A DNA stretch of 64,000 bases from Parapedobacter lycopersici (GTDB lineage Bacteria; Bacteroidota; Bacteroidia; Sphingobacteriales; Sphingobacteriaceae): positions 491,238 through 555,237 of the forward strand of contig NZ_JAMSLW010000001.1 of assembly GCF_024643285.1 (NCBI RefSeq). The letters are read 5' to 3'. The position numbers and the translations under genes are program-made. Of this stretch, positions 1 through 10,025 are shown one piece after another. Below the pieces are notes generated by a model, which saw only the letters and a program-made list of their open reading frames with translations, had not been told where the DNA came from and did not search any database. Every line of letters begins with the position of its first letter. Positions within the stretch are counted from its first letter, which is position 1.

Positions 1-1180
1 CATTATAAGCCTGGTGCGCATCACCACTGATCCACCCGCGTTGAGTAGCTTCGGCCTGGAGAAAGAGACTTTCAACAGAAGTAAACAGCCATTGGGGTTG
101 TGTAGGACTTTTAGCCAGTCCGGGACCAGCCACCTCGGATGAGTTAACGCCCTTAGGGTTATCCGGATTGGGGTCAACAAAACCAAAGTCATAACCAAAA
201 TAATCGTTACCATCCAGGGGTTCGCGGGCTGCATTGAATACATACTGATACCGGATATCGTCGTTATCCATATACAGATCAAGCAGGTAATTGTTAGCCC
301 GGTTAAAGTTATCGATAAGTGTTCCGGTATGATCCCGCAGATAGGTATTATAAAATGGATTTTGCTTGTATTCGTCTTCAGCATAACCCGGGTTTACTTC
401 GGCGGTCTCGCCACTCATCAGGAAACCGCTTCCATCGGCCTGAATGGCATTTAGTTGGTCGGCGGGCGGCGTAGTTCCAAATACCTCAGACTGGCGGATC
501 AACAATTTTAAGCGTTGGGTGTTCACCAATTTGCGCCACATCTGTGCGTCACCATGAAACATAATATCAGCCGTTTCAATACCCGGATTGGCCAAAGGAT
601 CCATAGACGCAAACAGGGAAGCCGCCTCGTCAAGCTGAAGGAGCAGGTCATTATAAATATCCTGCCCGCTATCGTATGCCGGCGAGATATATTCTTCCAT
701 GTTAAGGGCCTGTGTATAGGGCACATTATTGTACTGGTCAACTAAATACATAAAACCGATCGAGCGGATAACTTTCGCGACGGCTACGTAAAAAGTCTGC
801 CCCTCTTCAGTAGCCTTCCGTTCCATGACCTTCGCATCCATCAGGATGTCATACCAGGAAACTGTAGGATAGGTGACCGTGGTATTGCCATTTACCCATT
901 CGTCCTGCTCGTACGTAGTCGTAAGATCATAATTCTCCAAGGGATTGCTCGGTCCATAGGACCCGGATCTTGCCCAATAACCCATCCAATGTGCGGCATA
1001 ATCATATGACGTTGCCATTTTGGAAGCCGTTGCGTTCAACACCGATGGTAACAACAGATTAGGCTGCATCGACTCATCCGTAGGGTTGTTCGGGTTATCG
1101 TTAATATCAAAGAAGCTATCCTTACATCCTGCCGCTAGAAAAACCAGCAGAATCAAAAAGCTATATTTTAAATTTTTCAT
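1..1180 (-). CDS. SusD/RagB-like outer-membrane lipoprotein (partial)
   Basis: Surface glycan or nutrient-binding lipoprotein that partners the TonB-dependent transporter encoded just upstream. The gene starts at 1180 and runs off the left edge, so about 393 N-terminal residues are visible and the C-terminus is missing. Residues 1-19 form a lipoprotein signal peptide ending in the lipobox LAAGC (Cys19). After it come the NDNPN-type segment and the Trp- and Tyr-rich helical (TPR-like) part seen in the SusD-like family. It lies 18 bp downstream of the susC stop codon, so the two are almost certainly co-transcribed. The substrate cannot be read from the sequence, because no glycoside hydrolase, sigma factor or anti-sigma gene lies inside the window. 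The family call is firm; the subfamily (SusD-like 2 type) is tentative. Confidence 0.88.
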   Translation of the reverse strand, partial: MKNLKYSFLILLVFLAAGCKDSFFDINDNPNNPTDESMQPNLLLPSVLNATASKMATSYDYAAHWMGYWARSGSYGPSNPLENYDLTTTYEQDEWVNGNTTVTYPTVSWYDILMDAKVMERKATEEGQTFYVAVAKVIRSIGFMYLVDQYNNVPYTQALNMEEYISPAYDSGQDIYNDLLLQLDEAASLFASMDPLANPGIETADIMFHGDAQMWRKLVNTQRLKLLIRQSEVFGTTPPADQLNAIQADGSGFLMSGETAEVNPGYAEDEYKQNPFYNTYLRDHTGTLIDNFNRANNYLLDLYMDNDDIRYQYVFNAAREPLDGNDYFGYDFGFVDPNPDNPKGVNSSEVAGPGLAKSPTQPQWLFTSVESLFLQAEATQRGWISGDAHQAYN

Positions 1181-1198
1181 CGTTTTATTTTTAAAGTC

Positions 1199-4100
1199 TT
1201 AGAATCTAACGTTTACATTAAACCCAAAGTTCCTGACCGGCGGATTAGACCGTGAATCGACAATACCAAAGATATTATCGTAATCTGCATCCACGCTATT
1301 GAAGTCAGGATCGTTGAACTTGTTTTCTTTGGGCACCCATATAAACAGGTTCCTGCCCGTTACAGCAACAGACAAGCCCTTTACGACGCCAAGTTTAGCA
1401 AGAATATGCTCTGGGAAGCTATAAGATAACGACAATTCCCGCATACGCCAAGCCGCTGCACTTACAATAAAGTTAGATGCCGCATCACGGTATACACCAG
1501 TGAAGAAGTCGTTTACGTTTGCTACGGTAATATCCGTGTTTGGCAGGTAAGTGCCGGGATTTGCCGGATCCTCATACGAAGAATTCGGAAGCACGAAACG
1601 CTCCCTGTTGTTTACGGCCGTTGCCTCGCCTACACCAGTCCATGCCATGTCAGTGCCCTGACCAAAAAAGGATGCGTTATGGCCGCCCTTGTATTCAAGC
1701 AGCGCGGATAAACTGAAGCCTTTCCAATTGACGGAAGGATTTAAGCCGATAATCCACAGGGGCATGGTGCGGCCAAATATTTTATTATTCGGGTCCACAG
1801 AGGGATAACCGGAAATGCGATCAACAATGATACGTCCCTGATCATCTCTCAAATAATCCGTCGCTTTGTGAACGAAAGCGGGAAGGCCCACAATTGCAGA
1901 GTTTCCGGATGCAATGTACCCGCCGATATTCACTTCGCCTCCCAACGCAGGGTGAACACTGGTCACCTTGCTATCATTGTACAACGCGTTGGCCCGGAAA
2001 TTGACGCTACCGTCCGTAAATTTAACCAGCGGTGTAAAACCAAGGTCCAACTCTATACCTTTATTGACAAACGAGGCCGCATTCAAATTGGCAAAGTTAT
2101 AACCGGTGGCATCCGATGTCCTAACACTAATAATCTGATCCGTGTTCTTCTGATAAAAATAGGTTGCCTCCAATGTAATCCGGCCATTCAGGAATGCGGA
2201 TTCAATACCGGCTTCTGTGCTATTAATAAACTCCGGATTGAGGTTCGCATCATATGTCGTATTTCCGGCTGAAAATCCAGGCAGTGATCCGAAGGGGAAT
2301 CCCGTATAAGGGGGCTGCCTATAAATAGCTGCCAATGAATACGGGGCAATATCGGCATTACCCGTTTTGTTCCACGCACCTCTCAGCTTTAAATAAGTCA
2401 ACCCATTACCCTTCAGTGCGGGAACCGCATCTGTCAGGAGGATGGATCCACTGACACCTGGGTAAAAATAAGAGTTATTCGCTAATGAGAGTAGTGAGGT
2501 TTGGTCATTCCGTCCGGTGACCTCAATGTTCGCCCAGCCTCTAAAACTTAATCCTGCGCTACCGTAAACGGAAAATAATCTGGACCGACTAAAGGTTGAC
2601 TGTCCTGAAAGGCTTCCGGTACGGTTACCGATATTATACAGTTCGGGGACAACCAAGTTACCTGCACCTACCTCGGTATCGCGGTATTCCGTCTGCCGCA
2701 GGTAGGTTCCTAAAATAGCCGTAATTCTAAAATCATCATTCAGCTCTTTGTCAAGGGAACCGAACAGTTCTGACGACAGCCGCGTATAAGAATACGGCTG
2801 TTCCTCTACCGTGCCGGGGATTAACGTAAAGGACCTGCTAAGGCCATATTCATTAGGTACTTCCCCTTTAGAGTAGTTTCTGTCGATCCTGGTTTGGCTG
2901 GTTATACCGGCACGGTAGGTAAAATTAAGCCATTCCGTTGCCTGGAATCCAAGTTTCAGGTTGGCCAACACATCCTGCCGTTTCCCCTCACGCCGCCAGT
3001 TATCAATTGCAAAGTATGGATTTAATCCATAGTCATTAAAATAGCCATTATAATCGGAAAATGGGTCTGTATCAAAATTCTTATACCTGGACAACGGAAT
3101 ATGGGCCGGCGTATTAAATATCTGCGCCATCAGACCATCATTACCGCCAACATTCTGTGCCGTAAAATAATCACCCATACCTTCGTCATGGAACAGCTTA
3201 TAGTTCATCTGGCTATAGTTGATATTCAGTCCGGCATCAAATTTTCCGTACTCACGGCTTGCATTCAGGCGAACGCTTGTCCGGCGATTTTTATCACCCG
3301 GAACGATACCCTTTACGTTGGCATCCTGCAGGGATAAGAAAAAGTCGCTTGTAGACAACGAAACACCATTTTGTATCGTAACGCCGGTATCGAAGAAATC
3401 CTGTCGCTCATCAGTTGCACTGTAGGGTACCGTTTGCACGCTTCCGTCAGGCAATGTATGTCCGATTTCTTTGGTGGAACCGTCATAAGCAGGTCCCCAC
3501 GACCAGTTTTCATACGGGATGTAGGATCCATATCCACCTGAACCAAATTTTTTCTGGAGTTTAGGAAAAAAGGAAATCTGTTGGAACTGGGTTGCGTGGC
3601 TGACGTTGATTACCGGTGCGTCTGATCCATGCTTTGTGGTCACCACAATCACCCCGTTACGGGCATCCGGGCCATAGATGGCTGCTGAAGAGGAACCTTT
3701 AAGCACCGAGATATTCTCGATATCATTCGGATTAATCGAAGCAAAGTAACTGATCGGGGTCGGAACACCGTCCAATACCAATAACGGATCGTTATTCCCC
3801 GTCAGTGAGCGGATCCCGCGCAGGTTGATGTTCACATCCTCAAACACGCCACTGCTGATGGTCGTCACGTTTAATCCGGATACTTTACCCTGCAATCCAT
3901 TGACGGCATTGACGGCATTGACCTGGGTCAGTTCTTCGTTGCCTACGGACGTAGCGGCATAGCTCAATTCATTCTTGGGCCGAGCAATACCGAGTGCAGT
4001 AATCACCACTTCGGATAACTCCGCTGATTCCAGCGCTAAGCCCACGTCAATGGAGTTGGCCGAACCCACGGATATGGTTTGCGATGCGTATCCCAGGATA

Positions 4101-4324
4101 CTGAATGTCAAGGATTGGCTTCCAGAAGGAACCACAATGGAATAAACACCACTGCCGTCTGTTGCTGTACCGGAAGTAGTCCCTGTGACAACAACAGACA
4201 CACCTGATAGGGGTTCACCATCTACTTCGGCCGTCACCCTACCACTGATCCTTCTGTCTTGGGCATATGCCGAACCAATCAGCAATACACCCAACATTAG
4301 GAAACATAGTAATTTTTGTTTCAT
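1199..4324 (-). CDS. SusC/RagA TonB-linked outer-membrane transporter
   Basis: TonB-dependent porin that imports the substrate captured by the SusD-like lipoprotein. The start at 4324 is preferred over an in-frame TTG at 4387, because it places a clean signal peptide (MKQKLLCFLM... to AYAQ, about residues 1-22) at the N-terminus and gives 1041 residues. Order of parts: signal peptide; a carboxypeptidase-regulatory-like domain (about 25-105, ISGRVTAEVDGEPL, then VSVVVTGTT); a plug domain (about 110-225, with the LQGKVSGLNV and VLDGVP motifs typical of SusC); and a long beta-barrel ending in NVNVRF with the terminal aromatic residue expected for outer-membrane insertion. A small in-frame tandem repeat (NAVNAVN) sits just before the LQGKVSG motif. 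First gene of the susCD operon, with a consensus promoter far upstream. Confidence 0.95.
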   Translation of the reverse strand: MKQKLLCFLMLGVLLIGSAYAQDRRISGRVTAEVDGEPLSGVSVVVTGTTSGTATDGSGVYSIVVPSGSQSLTFSILGYASQTISVGSANSIDVGLALESAELSEVVITALGIARPKNELSYAATSVGNEELTQVNAVNAVNGLQGKVSGLNVTTISSGVFEDVNINLRGIRSLTGNNDPLLVLDGVPTPISYFASINPNDIENISVLKGSSSAAIYGPDARNGVIVVTTKHGSDAPVINVSHATQFQQISFFPKLQKKFGSGGYGSYIPYENWSWGPAYDGSTKEIGHTLPDGSVQTVPYSATDERQDFFDTGVTIQNGVSLSTSDFFLSLQDANVKGIVPGDKNRRTSVRLNASREYGKFDAGLNINYSQMNYKLFHDEGMGDYFTAQNVGGNDGLMAQIFNTPAHIPLSRYKNFDTDPFSDYNGYFNDYGLNPYFAIDNWRREGKRQDVLANLKLGFQATEWLNFTYRAGITSQTRIDRNYSKGEVPNEYGLSRSFTLIPGTVEEQPYSYTRLSSELFGSLDKELNDDFRITAILGTYLRQTEYRDTEVGAGNLVVPELYNIGNRTGSLSGQSTFSRSRLFSVYGSAGLSFRGWANIEVTGRNDQTSLLSLANNSYFYPGVSGSILLTDAVPALKGNGLTYLKLRGAWNKTGNADIAPYSLAAIYRQPPYTGFPFGSLPGFSAGNTTYDANLNPEFINSTEAGIESAFLNGRITLEATYFYQKNTDQIISVRTSDATGYNFANLNAASFVNKGIELDLGFTPLVKFTDGSVNFRANALYNDSKVTSVHPALGGEVNIGGYIASGNSAIVGLPAFVHKATDYLRDDQGRIIVDRISGYPSVDPNNKIFGRTMPLWIIGLNPSVNWKGFSLSALLEYKGGHNASFFGQGTDMAWTGVGEATAVNNRERFVLPNSSYEDPANPGTYLPNTDITVANVNDFFTGVYRDAASNFIVSAAAWRMRELSLSYSFPEHILAKLGVVKGLSVAVTGRNLFIWVPKENKFNDPDFNSVDADYDNIFGIVDSRSNPPVRNFGFNVNVRF

Positions 4325-4718
4325 GCGTTTGTGAATTTGGTTAAAAATATAGTTGAATAATAAAGCGTTGATGTTGTATTTGGACAATCCCTTACGGGAT
4401 CAGGTAGCTTGCTATCCCTGGTATTGGTTAAACATAGCAAAACGTATCCACGACCGGATACTATTCGCCTGGTTTAATGACAAGGCAATACGTTCCAAGT
4501 TGGAAAAACGGCGCCATGGCCGCTTTCATGAATTTGCTTTCTGATGTGGTCAACTGGGACATTGCCTTTCTTCAAATTGCAATGCAACTGTTTAGCTCTT
4601 GGATGCTATTATAGGCACAATATCGATTTAGCATGACCTCATACCAACGATTTGAGTACAATACCCCTTCCGTGTGCGTAAACTGTGCTTGGTTTTTTGT
4701 GTGTTCTTATTTGTTCGC

Positions 4719-4748
4719 CAAAAATACGACATGGCGCCGTATAAGCAA
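4719..4748 (-). promoter_or_regulatory. Bacteroidota-type promoter for susC/susD
   Basis: Read on the minus strand, TTG (4748-4746) is followed 19 nt later by TATTTTTG (4726-4719), matching the Bacteroidota TTTG-N17-23-TAnnTTTG consensus. The predicted transcription start is near 4714, about 390 nt before the susC start codon, so the leader would be long. No equally good element was seen closer to susC. Confidence 0.5.
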
Positions 4749-4806
4749 AATTTTATGAAAAAAAAGTTAAAAATAGTTAAAATTTAATGCAAGCCCCCCC
4801 TACATA

Positions 4807-4836
4807 TTGACTATAAGCGGTTTAAAGTCACATTTG
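4807..4836 (+). promoter_or_regulatory. Bacteroidota-type promoter for the LapA-like gene
   Basis: TTG (4807-4809), 19 nt, then CACATTTG (4829-4836), one base off TAnnTTTG. The predicted transcription start near 4840 lies downstream of the first in-frame ATG (4838). This supports the start at 4883 for the gene below. Confidence 0.45.
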
Positions 4837-4882
4837 CATGCTGCGGAATTTTAACCTAATTTTAGTCCCAAATCATAACGTT

Positions 4883-5155
4883 ATGCGTGCAAAGACCCTT
4901 TTTGTGATCATTGTAACTGTTTTGGTGACGATTATCCTCATGAAAAACATGGATGAGGTCAATTTTTGGATATTTGGCGTGCGGACGGTCCCGAAGCTGG
5001 CTGTATTAGGCACCATGTTTTTTATCGGAGCCGTTGTAGGCTTTCTGATCGGGCGACCAAAAAGACGCCCACCCCTACCGGAACGCCTGGAGGATCCGGT
5101 TACCGGTGGATCACCCCAACCATTGGATGATCCCGACCGCGACTACATCAGTTAA
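4883..5155 (+). CDS. LapA-domain (DUF1049-like) small membrane protein
   Basis: 90-residue inner-membrane protein with two predicted membrane segments (about residues 4-20 and 35-60), separated by a short charged/aromatic stretch (NMDEVNFWIFG). It ends in a basic patch (GRPKRRPP) and an acidic, Pro-rich tail. The hairpin layout resembles LapA/DUF1049 proteins, which act in lipopolysaccharide assembly in proteobacteria; a similar role here is only inference. The Met at 4883 is preferred over one 45 nt upstream because the extra residues are polar, would precede the membrane segment, and lie upstream of the predicted transcription start. Its last 8 bp overlap the end of the convergent histidine kinase gene. 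Confidence 0.65.
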   Translation: MRAKTLFVIIVTVLVTIILMKNMDEVNFWIFGVRTVPKLAVLGTMFFIGAVVGFLIGRPKRRPPLPERLEDPVTGGSPQPLDDPDRDYIS

Positions 5156-6440
5156 CGGCAGCGGGCCGGGGCTCCCGATGAAACGTAAAACCATGCAACC
5201 CGTTTTCGTAATGGTACGTTACCTGAATATGATAGAACTGAACAATGGACCGTACAATGGCTAAACCAAGGCCAGTGGATGCCGGATTATCCGGTGTACG
5301 GTGAAAACGCATGAAAATCTCGGTGGTTTCCAACGACTTTGCTTGTCCGGTATTCGTAATGCTGAATCCGTTTTCTTCTATACGGATCTGAATATGACCG
5401 CCGGGATGGTTATGTATGATGGCATTTTTCACCACGTTTGTAATTAAAATATCAGCCAGGTCTGCATTGAAAGACCACACCAGAGAAGCCTGCTCCGTAA
5501 TGTCCACCCGGATATCTTTGTACTCCAGAAGCTCTCCGAAATCATCGGTCTGCTGGCGCAGCAACGCATTGAAATCGATAGCCTCTTCACGGGCAAATTG
5601 CCTGTTTTCTATTTTGGAAAGCAACAGCAATGCCTTATTCAGCCGGGTAAGCCGCTCGAGGTACTGGATGGCATTTGCCAGCAGCTGAGTCTGTTCTTCG
5701 GTGCCGTAATGCTGCTCCAGCAATAATTCCAGTTTATTCATTGCAATGGCCAGGGGCGTCTGCAATTCATGTGACGCGTTTTCAATAAACTGTTTCTGTT
5801 GCTGAAATGCGGCAATATTGGCTTTAAGTAATTCGGCGACGGTTTCATTCATGTCCCTGAATTCGGATACCCGCGTTTGCGGTGGATTGAATGACTTGTC
5901 CTCGCCCAGCTTAAAATGGCGGAGTTCGTCCTGTAATTCGTAAAAAGGACGCCAGATTTTACGCAGCACCCAGTTATTGATGATGAACGCACTGGCAATC
6001 ACGGCCACATAGAGCCACAGCAGCGCATGCATCAAATCGGCAACGAGGTCATCCTCCTCTACCATGGAAGCAATGATTTTCAGCTGGTAGTACCGGTCAT
6101 CCGGTGTCGAAAAATAGGTGGTCAGCATACGGACGGTTTCCAGGCTTTCCTCATACTCCATATACATGGCTGTATCCTTGAATGCTTCCGTGGCCATTAT
6201 GGCCTTTTCCTTTGCAATCGGCCGGATGGCGTAGTTACTCTCTCCAAAATAATTTTTCCCGAGCAATGTCGTGTCCGTGCCTGCCTTCTGGATGATCAGG
6301 ATCTTGTAGTTTTCCAATCCGTCCTCAATGCTGTCATACACTTCGTCCATCATGCCGATATAAAAGACAACCGCCCAGATGCTGAGAATAAAAATCAGGG
6401 AAGCGGATAAATACAGCAATGTATGATTGAGCAGTTTCAT
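5148..6440 (-). CDS. Sensor histidine kinase of a two-component system
   Basis: 430-residue inner-membrane kinase. Two membrane helices (about 8-28 and 138-158) bracket a roughly 110-residue extracytoplasmic sensor domain. The cytoplasmic part has the phospho-acceptor box NASHELQTP (His224), an N box with Asn339 (NVVKNAIIHN), a short G1-like NTG motif near 363 and a G2 box STGLGLAIV near 388-396. No clear HAMP domain was recognised; a linker joins the second membrane helix to the dimerisation helix. Its start is 9 bp downstream of the response-regulator stop codon, so the two genes form an operon. The stimulus is unknown. The 3' end overlaps the convergent LapA-like gene by 8 bp. Confidence 0.93.
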   Translation of the reverse strand: MKLLNHTLLYLSASLIFILSIWAVVFYIGMMDEVYDSIEDGLENYKILIIQKAGTDTTLLGKNYFGESNYAIRPIAKEKAIMATEAFKDTAMYMEYEESLETVRMLTTYFSTPDDRYYQLKIIASMVEEDDLVADLMHALLWLYVAVIASAFIINNWVLRKIWRPFYELQDELRHFKLGEDKSFNPPQTRVSEFRDMNETVAELLKANIAAFQQQKQFIENASHELQTPLAIAMNKLELLLEQHYGTEEQTQLLANAIQYLERLTRLNKALLLLSKIENRQFAREEAIDFNALLRQQTDDFGELLEYKDIRVDITEQASLVWSFNADLADILITNVVKNAIIHNHPGGHIQIRIEENGFSITNTGQAKSLETTEIFMRFHRTPDNPASTGLGLAIVRSIVQFYHIQVTYHYENGLHGFTFHREPRPAAVN

Positions 6441-6449
6441 CCAGCGGGA

Positions 6450-7124
6450 TTATACGGTCAGCTTATATCCTACGCCATATATGGCCTGTATCTCCAGGTC
6501 GGCGCCGCAGTCTTTCAGCTTCTTGCGAAGGTTTTTAATCTGGGAGTAAATAAAATCAAAGTTATCGGCATTATCAATATGGTCGCCCCACACATGTTCG
6601 GCTAACGCCGACTTATGGATCAGGCGGTTTTTATTAACCACAAAAAAAGCCATGATATCAAATTCCTTTCGGTTGAGCCGGATGTCGTTGCCATTAATCT
6701 GCAGCGTGCGGTCATCGAAATTAAGCTCCATGTTGTTTATCCGCACCATATTGCGGCCATCCAGTGCTTTTCTTCTGAGCACCGCCTTGATCCGGGCATT
6801 GAGCTCGGCCAGGTGGAACGGCTTGGTCAGGTAATCGTCGGCGCCCAGGTCCAGGCCCTCCAGTTTATCATCCAGCGAGTCCTTGGCAGAAATGACGATC
6901 ACGTTTTCCTGCTTTTCCAGCAATTTCAACATCCGGAGTATGTCCAGTCCATTGCCGTCCGGGAGGCCCACATCCAGCAGAATACAGTCGTAGTCATACA
7001 GGGAGATCTTTTCCTTTGCTGAATGGAAATCCGAGGCGGATTCGACCAGGTACTGCTCCTTGCGGAGAAACTGGATGATATTTTCCCGCAGGTCCGCTTC
7101 ATCTTCGATAATCAGTATCTTCAT
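6450..7124 (-). CDS. OmpR/PhoB-family response regulator
   Basis: 224-residue DNA-binding regulator, cognate of the histidine kinase encoded 9 bp downstream. The receiver domain (about 1-118) carries the acidic pair Glu7/Asp8, phospho-acceptor Asp51 (LLDVGLPDGNG), Ser79 and Lys101 (TKPFH). A winged-helix effector domain follows (about 128-224), with LNRKEFDIMAFF and the final VYGVGYKL-type motif (here IYGVGYKLTV). It lies 59 bp downstream of folD on the same strand. Target genes cannot be inferred from the window. Confidence 0.95.
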   Translation of the reverse strand: MKILIIEDEADLRENIIQFLRKEQYLVESASDFHSAKEKISLYDYDCILLDVGLPDGNGLDILRMLKLLEKQENVIVISAKDSLDDKLEGLDLGADDYLTKPFHLAELNARIKAVLRRKALDGRNMVRINNMELNFDDRTLQINGNDIRLNRKEFDIMAFFVVNKNRLIHKSALAEHVWGDHIDNADNFDFIYSQIKNLRKKLKDCGADLEIQAIYGVGYKLTV

Positions 7125-7183
7125 TTCAATTGCTCATGAAATGGTAAAGATAAAGCCAAATTCGGTAAAAAGACTGGAAAATA

Positions 7184-8068
7184 TCAGCGTGGGTAAATGG
7201 TCCCTTTGGCCGCCTCCAGGGTGTTCTTTAACAGCCCGATAATGGTCATCAGGCCGACCCCGCCCGGTACCGGCGTAATCCAGGAGGCCTTTGGTGCCAC
7301 CCCGTCGAAATCTACGTCACCGTAAAGCTTATATCCCGATTTGGTCTGTGTGCTGGTTTCGCGATTGATGCCGACATCGATCACAATGGCGCCGGGTTTT
7401 ACCATGTCGGGGGTGATAAAATGTTTCTTGCCGATCGCGGCCACCACAATGTCCGCACGGCGGACTTCCTCCGTGATGTTTTTGGTACGGCTATGGGTCA
7501 GCGTTACCGTGCAGTTGCCCGGGACGCTGTTACGGGCGAGCAGGATACTCATGGGGCTGCCCACGATATTGCTTCGTCCCACGACGACGGCATGCAGTCC
7601 GGCGGTATCAATCCGGTAATGGTCCAGCATCAGCATCACACCATAGGGCGTGGCCGGAATAAAGCACGGCAGGTTACGCTGCATACGGCCAAGGTTTACC
7701 GGATGGAATCCATCCACATCTTTCCGGTAGTCGATGGCTTCGGTAATCCGTTCGGGATTGATGTGCGCCGGCAGCGGGAGCTGCACAATAAGGCCGTCTA
7801 CCCGATCGTCGGCATTGAGCGATTCGATTTTGGCAATCAGCTCAGCTTCCGTCACATCCGCTTCATAATGGATGTTCGTGGATTCAAAGCCCACCAACTC
7901 GCAATTGCGCATTTTACTGGCTACGTACGTTTCGCTCGCACCGTCATGCCCCACTAATATAGCCACCAGGTGCGGTTTCCTTCCTGTGGATGCCATAAAA
8001 GCCGCAGCTTCCTGCTTAATATCTTCCTTGATCTTTGCCGATACGAGTTTGCCGTCGAGTAGTTCCAT
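7184..8068 (-). CDS. folD: Bifunctional methylene-THF dehydrogenase/cyclohydrolase
   Basis: Cytoplasmic enzyme of one-carbon metabolism that interconverts 5,10-methylene-, 5,10-methenyl- and 10-formyl-tetrahydrofolate. At 294 residues it is full length. The catalytic Tyr48 and Lys52 lie in the ETYVASK segment. The substrate motif QLPLPAHI, the VDGFHPVN segment, the nucleotide-binding VVGRSNIVGSP loop and the C-terminal PVPGGVGLMT motif are all present. Its product supplies the formyl donor for purN and purH, found 20 kb away in the same window. Upstream (8069-8207) is AT-rich with no clear TAnnTTTG element. Confidence 0.97.
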   Translation of the reverse strand: MELLDGKLVSAKIKEDIKQEAAAFMASTGRKPHLVAILVGHDGASETYVASKMRNCELVGFESTNIHYEADVTEAELIAKIESLNADDRVDGLIVQLPLPAHINPERITEAIDYRKDVDGFHPVNLGRMQRNLPCFIPATPYGVMLMLDHYRIDTAGLHAVVVGRSNIVGSPMSILLARNSVPGNCTVTLTHSRTKNITEEVRRADIVVAAIGKKHFITPDMVKPGAIVIDVGINRETSTQTKSGYKLYGDVDFDGVAPKASWITPVPGGVGLMTIIGLLKNTLEAAKGTIYPR

Positions 8069-8207
8069 ATGCTATGCTTGCTTTTGGCCTTCGGTTTTAC
8101 ACTTCAAGCCATCTTTATTATTAATTTAATTACAACTCCCTAATTGCCTGTTTATATCTTTATTATCACCTATTTATCAGTCGACAGTTACTTACCGGAA
8201 ACTAAAA

Positions 8208-9998
8208 TTAATCCAGCTTCAGGACCGCCATAAATGCCGACTGCGGGATCTCCACGTTACCCACCTGGCGCATGCGTTTCTTTCCTTTTTTCTGCTTTTC
8301 CAGTAATTTACGTTTCCGCGAGATGTCCCCGCCGTAACATTTCGCCGTCACGTCCTTACGCAGTGCCCGGATGTTTTCCCGTGAAATAATTTTGGCACCG
8401 ATGGACGCCTGGATGGCAATCTCAAATTGCTGCCGTGGCAGCAGTTCCTTCAGTTTTTCACAGATCTTTTTGCCGAAATCGTAAGCATTGCTGCGGTGGA
8501 TCAACGAAGAAAGCGCGTCGACAGGTTCGCCATTCAGCCGGATATCCAGTTTTACCAGGTCGGATTGCCGGTAACCGATCTGATGGTAATCAAATGAGGC
8601 ATAGCCTTTGGATATGGTTTTCAGCTTATCGTAAAAATCAAACACGATTTCGCCCATTGGCATCTCAAACACCATCTCCACCCGGTCGGCTGTCAGGTAA
8701 GACTGGTTGATAATGACACCCCGTTTCTGGATACACAGCGACATTACTGAACCCACAAATTCCGCCTTTGTAATGATATTTGCTTTAATGTAAGGTTCTT
8801 CCACGTAATCCAGCTTACTCGGATCCGGAAGGTCAGACGGATTATGCACAATGATTTCTTCCTGATCTTTCGTCAGGTAGGCTTTGTACGATACGTTCGG
8901 GACGGTCGTGATCACCGTCATATCAAATTCGCGTTCGAGGCGCTCCTGGATGATTTCCATATGCAGCATACCCAAAAAGCCGCATCGGAAACCGAACCCC
9001 AGCGCTGCGGATGATTCCGGTTCAAAAACAAGCGACGCGTCGTTCAGCTGCAGGCGGTGCATGCTTTCGCGCAGCTCCTCGAAATCCTCCGTATCTACCG
9101 GATAGATACCGGCAAATACCATGGGCTTTACTTCTTCAAATCCTTTGATGGCAACTTGGCTCGGCCGGGCCACGTGGGTAATGGTATCCCCCACTTTCAC
9201 CTCCCGGGCTTCCTTAATGCCGGAAATGATATACCCCACGTCCCCTGTCTGGATCAGCTCTTTGGGAACCTGGTTGAGCTTTAGCGTACCAATTTCATCC
9301 GCTACATATTCCTTGCCTGTGGCAATGAATTTCACTTTATCGCCCTTCCGTATTACACCATTTTCAACCTTAAAATAGGCCATGATGCCCCGGAACGAAT
9401 TAAAAACGGAATCAAAGATCAACGCCTGCAACGGTGCCTCCGGATCACCAACCGGTGGCGGGACGCGCTCCACGATGGCATTCAGGATATCCTGCACACC
9501 CAGGCCGGTCTTGCCGGAAGCGGGGATAATATCTTCTCTTTTGCCACCGATCAGTTCTATGATCTGGTCCTTCACCTCTTCGGGCATCGCCCCCGGAAGG
9601 TCCATTTTATTGAGTATCGGTATAATTTCCAGGTCGTGTTCCAATGCCAGGTACAGGTTGGAAATAGTCTGTGCCTGTATCCCCTGGGAGGCGTCCACAA
9701 TGAGTAATGCACCTTCACAGGCAGCAATTGAACGGGATACTTCGTAGGAAAAATCCACGTGACCGGGTGTATCGATCAGGTTCAGGGTATAGGGCTGCCC
9801 GTCTTTAATATAATTCATCTGGATGGCGTGGCTCTTGATCGTAATGCCACGCTCCCGTTCCAGGTCCATGTTGTCCAAAAGTTGTGCCTGCGCCTCCCGC
9901 TGGCTGATGGTCGCTGTCACCTCCAGCAACCGATCAGCGAGTGTGCTTTTACCGTGGTCAATATGTGCGATAATGCAAAAGTTGCGGATGTGCTTCAT
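8208..9998 (-). CDS. lepA: Translation elongation factor 4 (back-translocating GTPase)
   Basis: Ribosome-associated GTPase that back-translocates or remodels stalled elongating ribosomes. The start at 9998 gives 596 residues, the usual length, beginning [18 protein letters not shown]; an in-frame Met five codons upstream is less likely. G1 AHIDHGKS (about 11-18), G3 DTPGH and G4 NKMD are intact, followed by domain II, the EF-G-like domains ([28 protein letters not shown]) and the LepA-specific C-terminal domain, rich in Lys/Arg ([19 protein letters not shown]). A TATCTTTG element lies just upstream. Confidence 0.98.
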   Translation of the reverse strand: MKHIRNFCIIAHIDHGKSTLADRLLEVTATISQREAQAQLLDNMDLERERGITIKSHAIQMNYIKDGQPYTLNLIDTPGHVDFSYEVSRSIAACEGALLIVDASQGIQAQTISNLYLALEHDLEIIPILNKMDLPGAMPEEVKDQIIELIGGKREDIIPASGKTGLGVQDILNAIVERVPPPVGDPEAPLQALIFDSVFNSFRGIMAYFKVENGVIRKGDKVKFIATGKEYVADEIGTLKLNQVPKELIQTGDVGYIISGIKEAREVKVGDTITHVARPSQVAIKGFEEVKPMVFAGIYPVDTEDFEELRESMHRLQLNDASLVFEPESSAALGFGFRCGFLGMLHMEIIQERLEREFDMTVITTVPNVSYKAYLTKDQEEIIVHNPSDLPDPSKLDYVEEPYIKANIITKAEFVGSVMSLCIQKRGVIINQSYLTADRVEMVFEMPMGEIVFDFYDKLKTISKGYASFDYHQIGYRQSDLVKLDIRLNGEPVDALSSLIHRSNAYDFGKKICEKLKELLPRQQFEIAIQASIGAKIISRENIRALRKDVTAKCYGGDISRKRKLLEKQKKGKKRMRQVGNVEIPQSAFMAVLKLD

Positions 9999-10017
9999 AT
10001 AAATCGACTTCAAACGG

Positions 10018-10025
10018 CAAAGATA
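10018..10025 (-). promoter_or_regulatory. Candidate -7 element for lepA
   Basis: TATCTTTG on the minus strand (10025 to 10018), 20 nt before the lepA start, would give a leader of about 16 nt. No TTG is seen at the expected -33 position, so only half the promoter is supported. Confidence 0.35.

Larger units (their letters stand above)
4325..4882. other. Intergenic region with divergent promoters and long susC leader
   Basis: 558 bp between susC and the LapA-like gene. It holds back-to-back consensus promoters (minus strand 4719-4748, plus strand 4807-4836) separated by about 58 bp that include a run of seven C (4794-4800). The predicted susC leader (about 4325-4714) contains short inverted repeats: GTATCC/GGATAC at 4444-4449/4456-4461 and GGGAT/ATCCC at 4396-4400/4414-4418. 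It also contains a possible 22-codon minus-strand reading frame (4529 down to 4461). No recognisable riboswitch consensus was seen. Confidence 0.5.

Noticed and set aside
4353..4544. 63-codon plus-strand frame in the susC leader region
   Set aside because: No promoter or ribosome-binding site, no family resemblance, and overlaps the start of susC in antisense; treated as chance.
4794..4800. Run of seven C between divergent promoters, possible phase-variation tract
   Set aside because: Too short and no direct evidence; lies outside both promoter cores.
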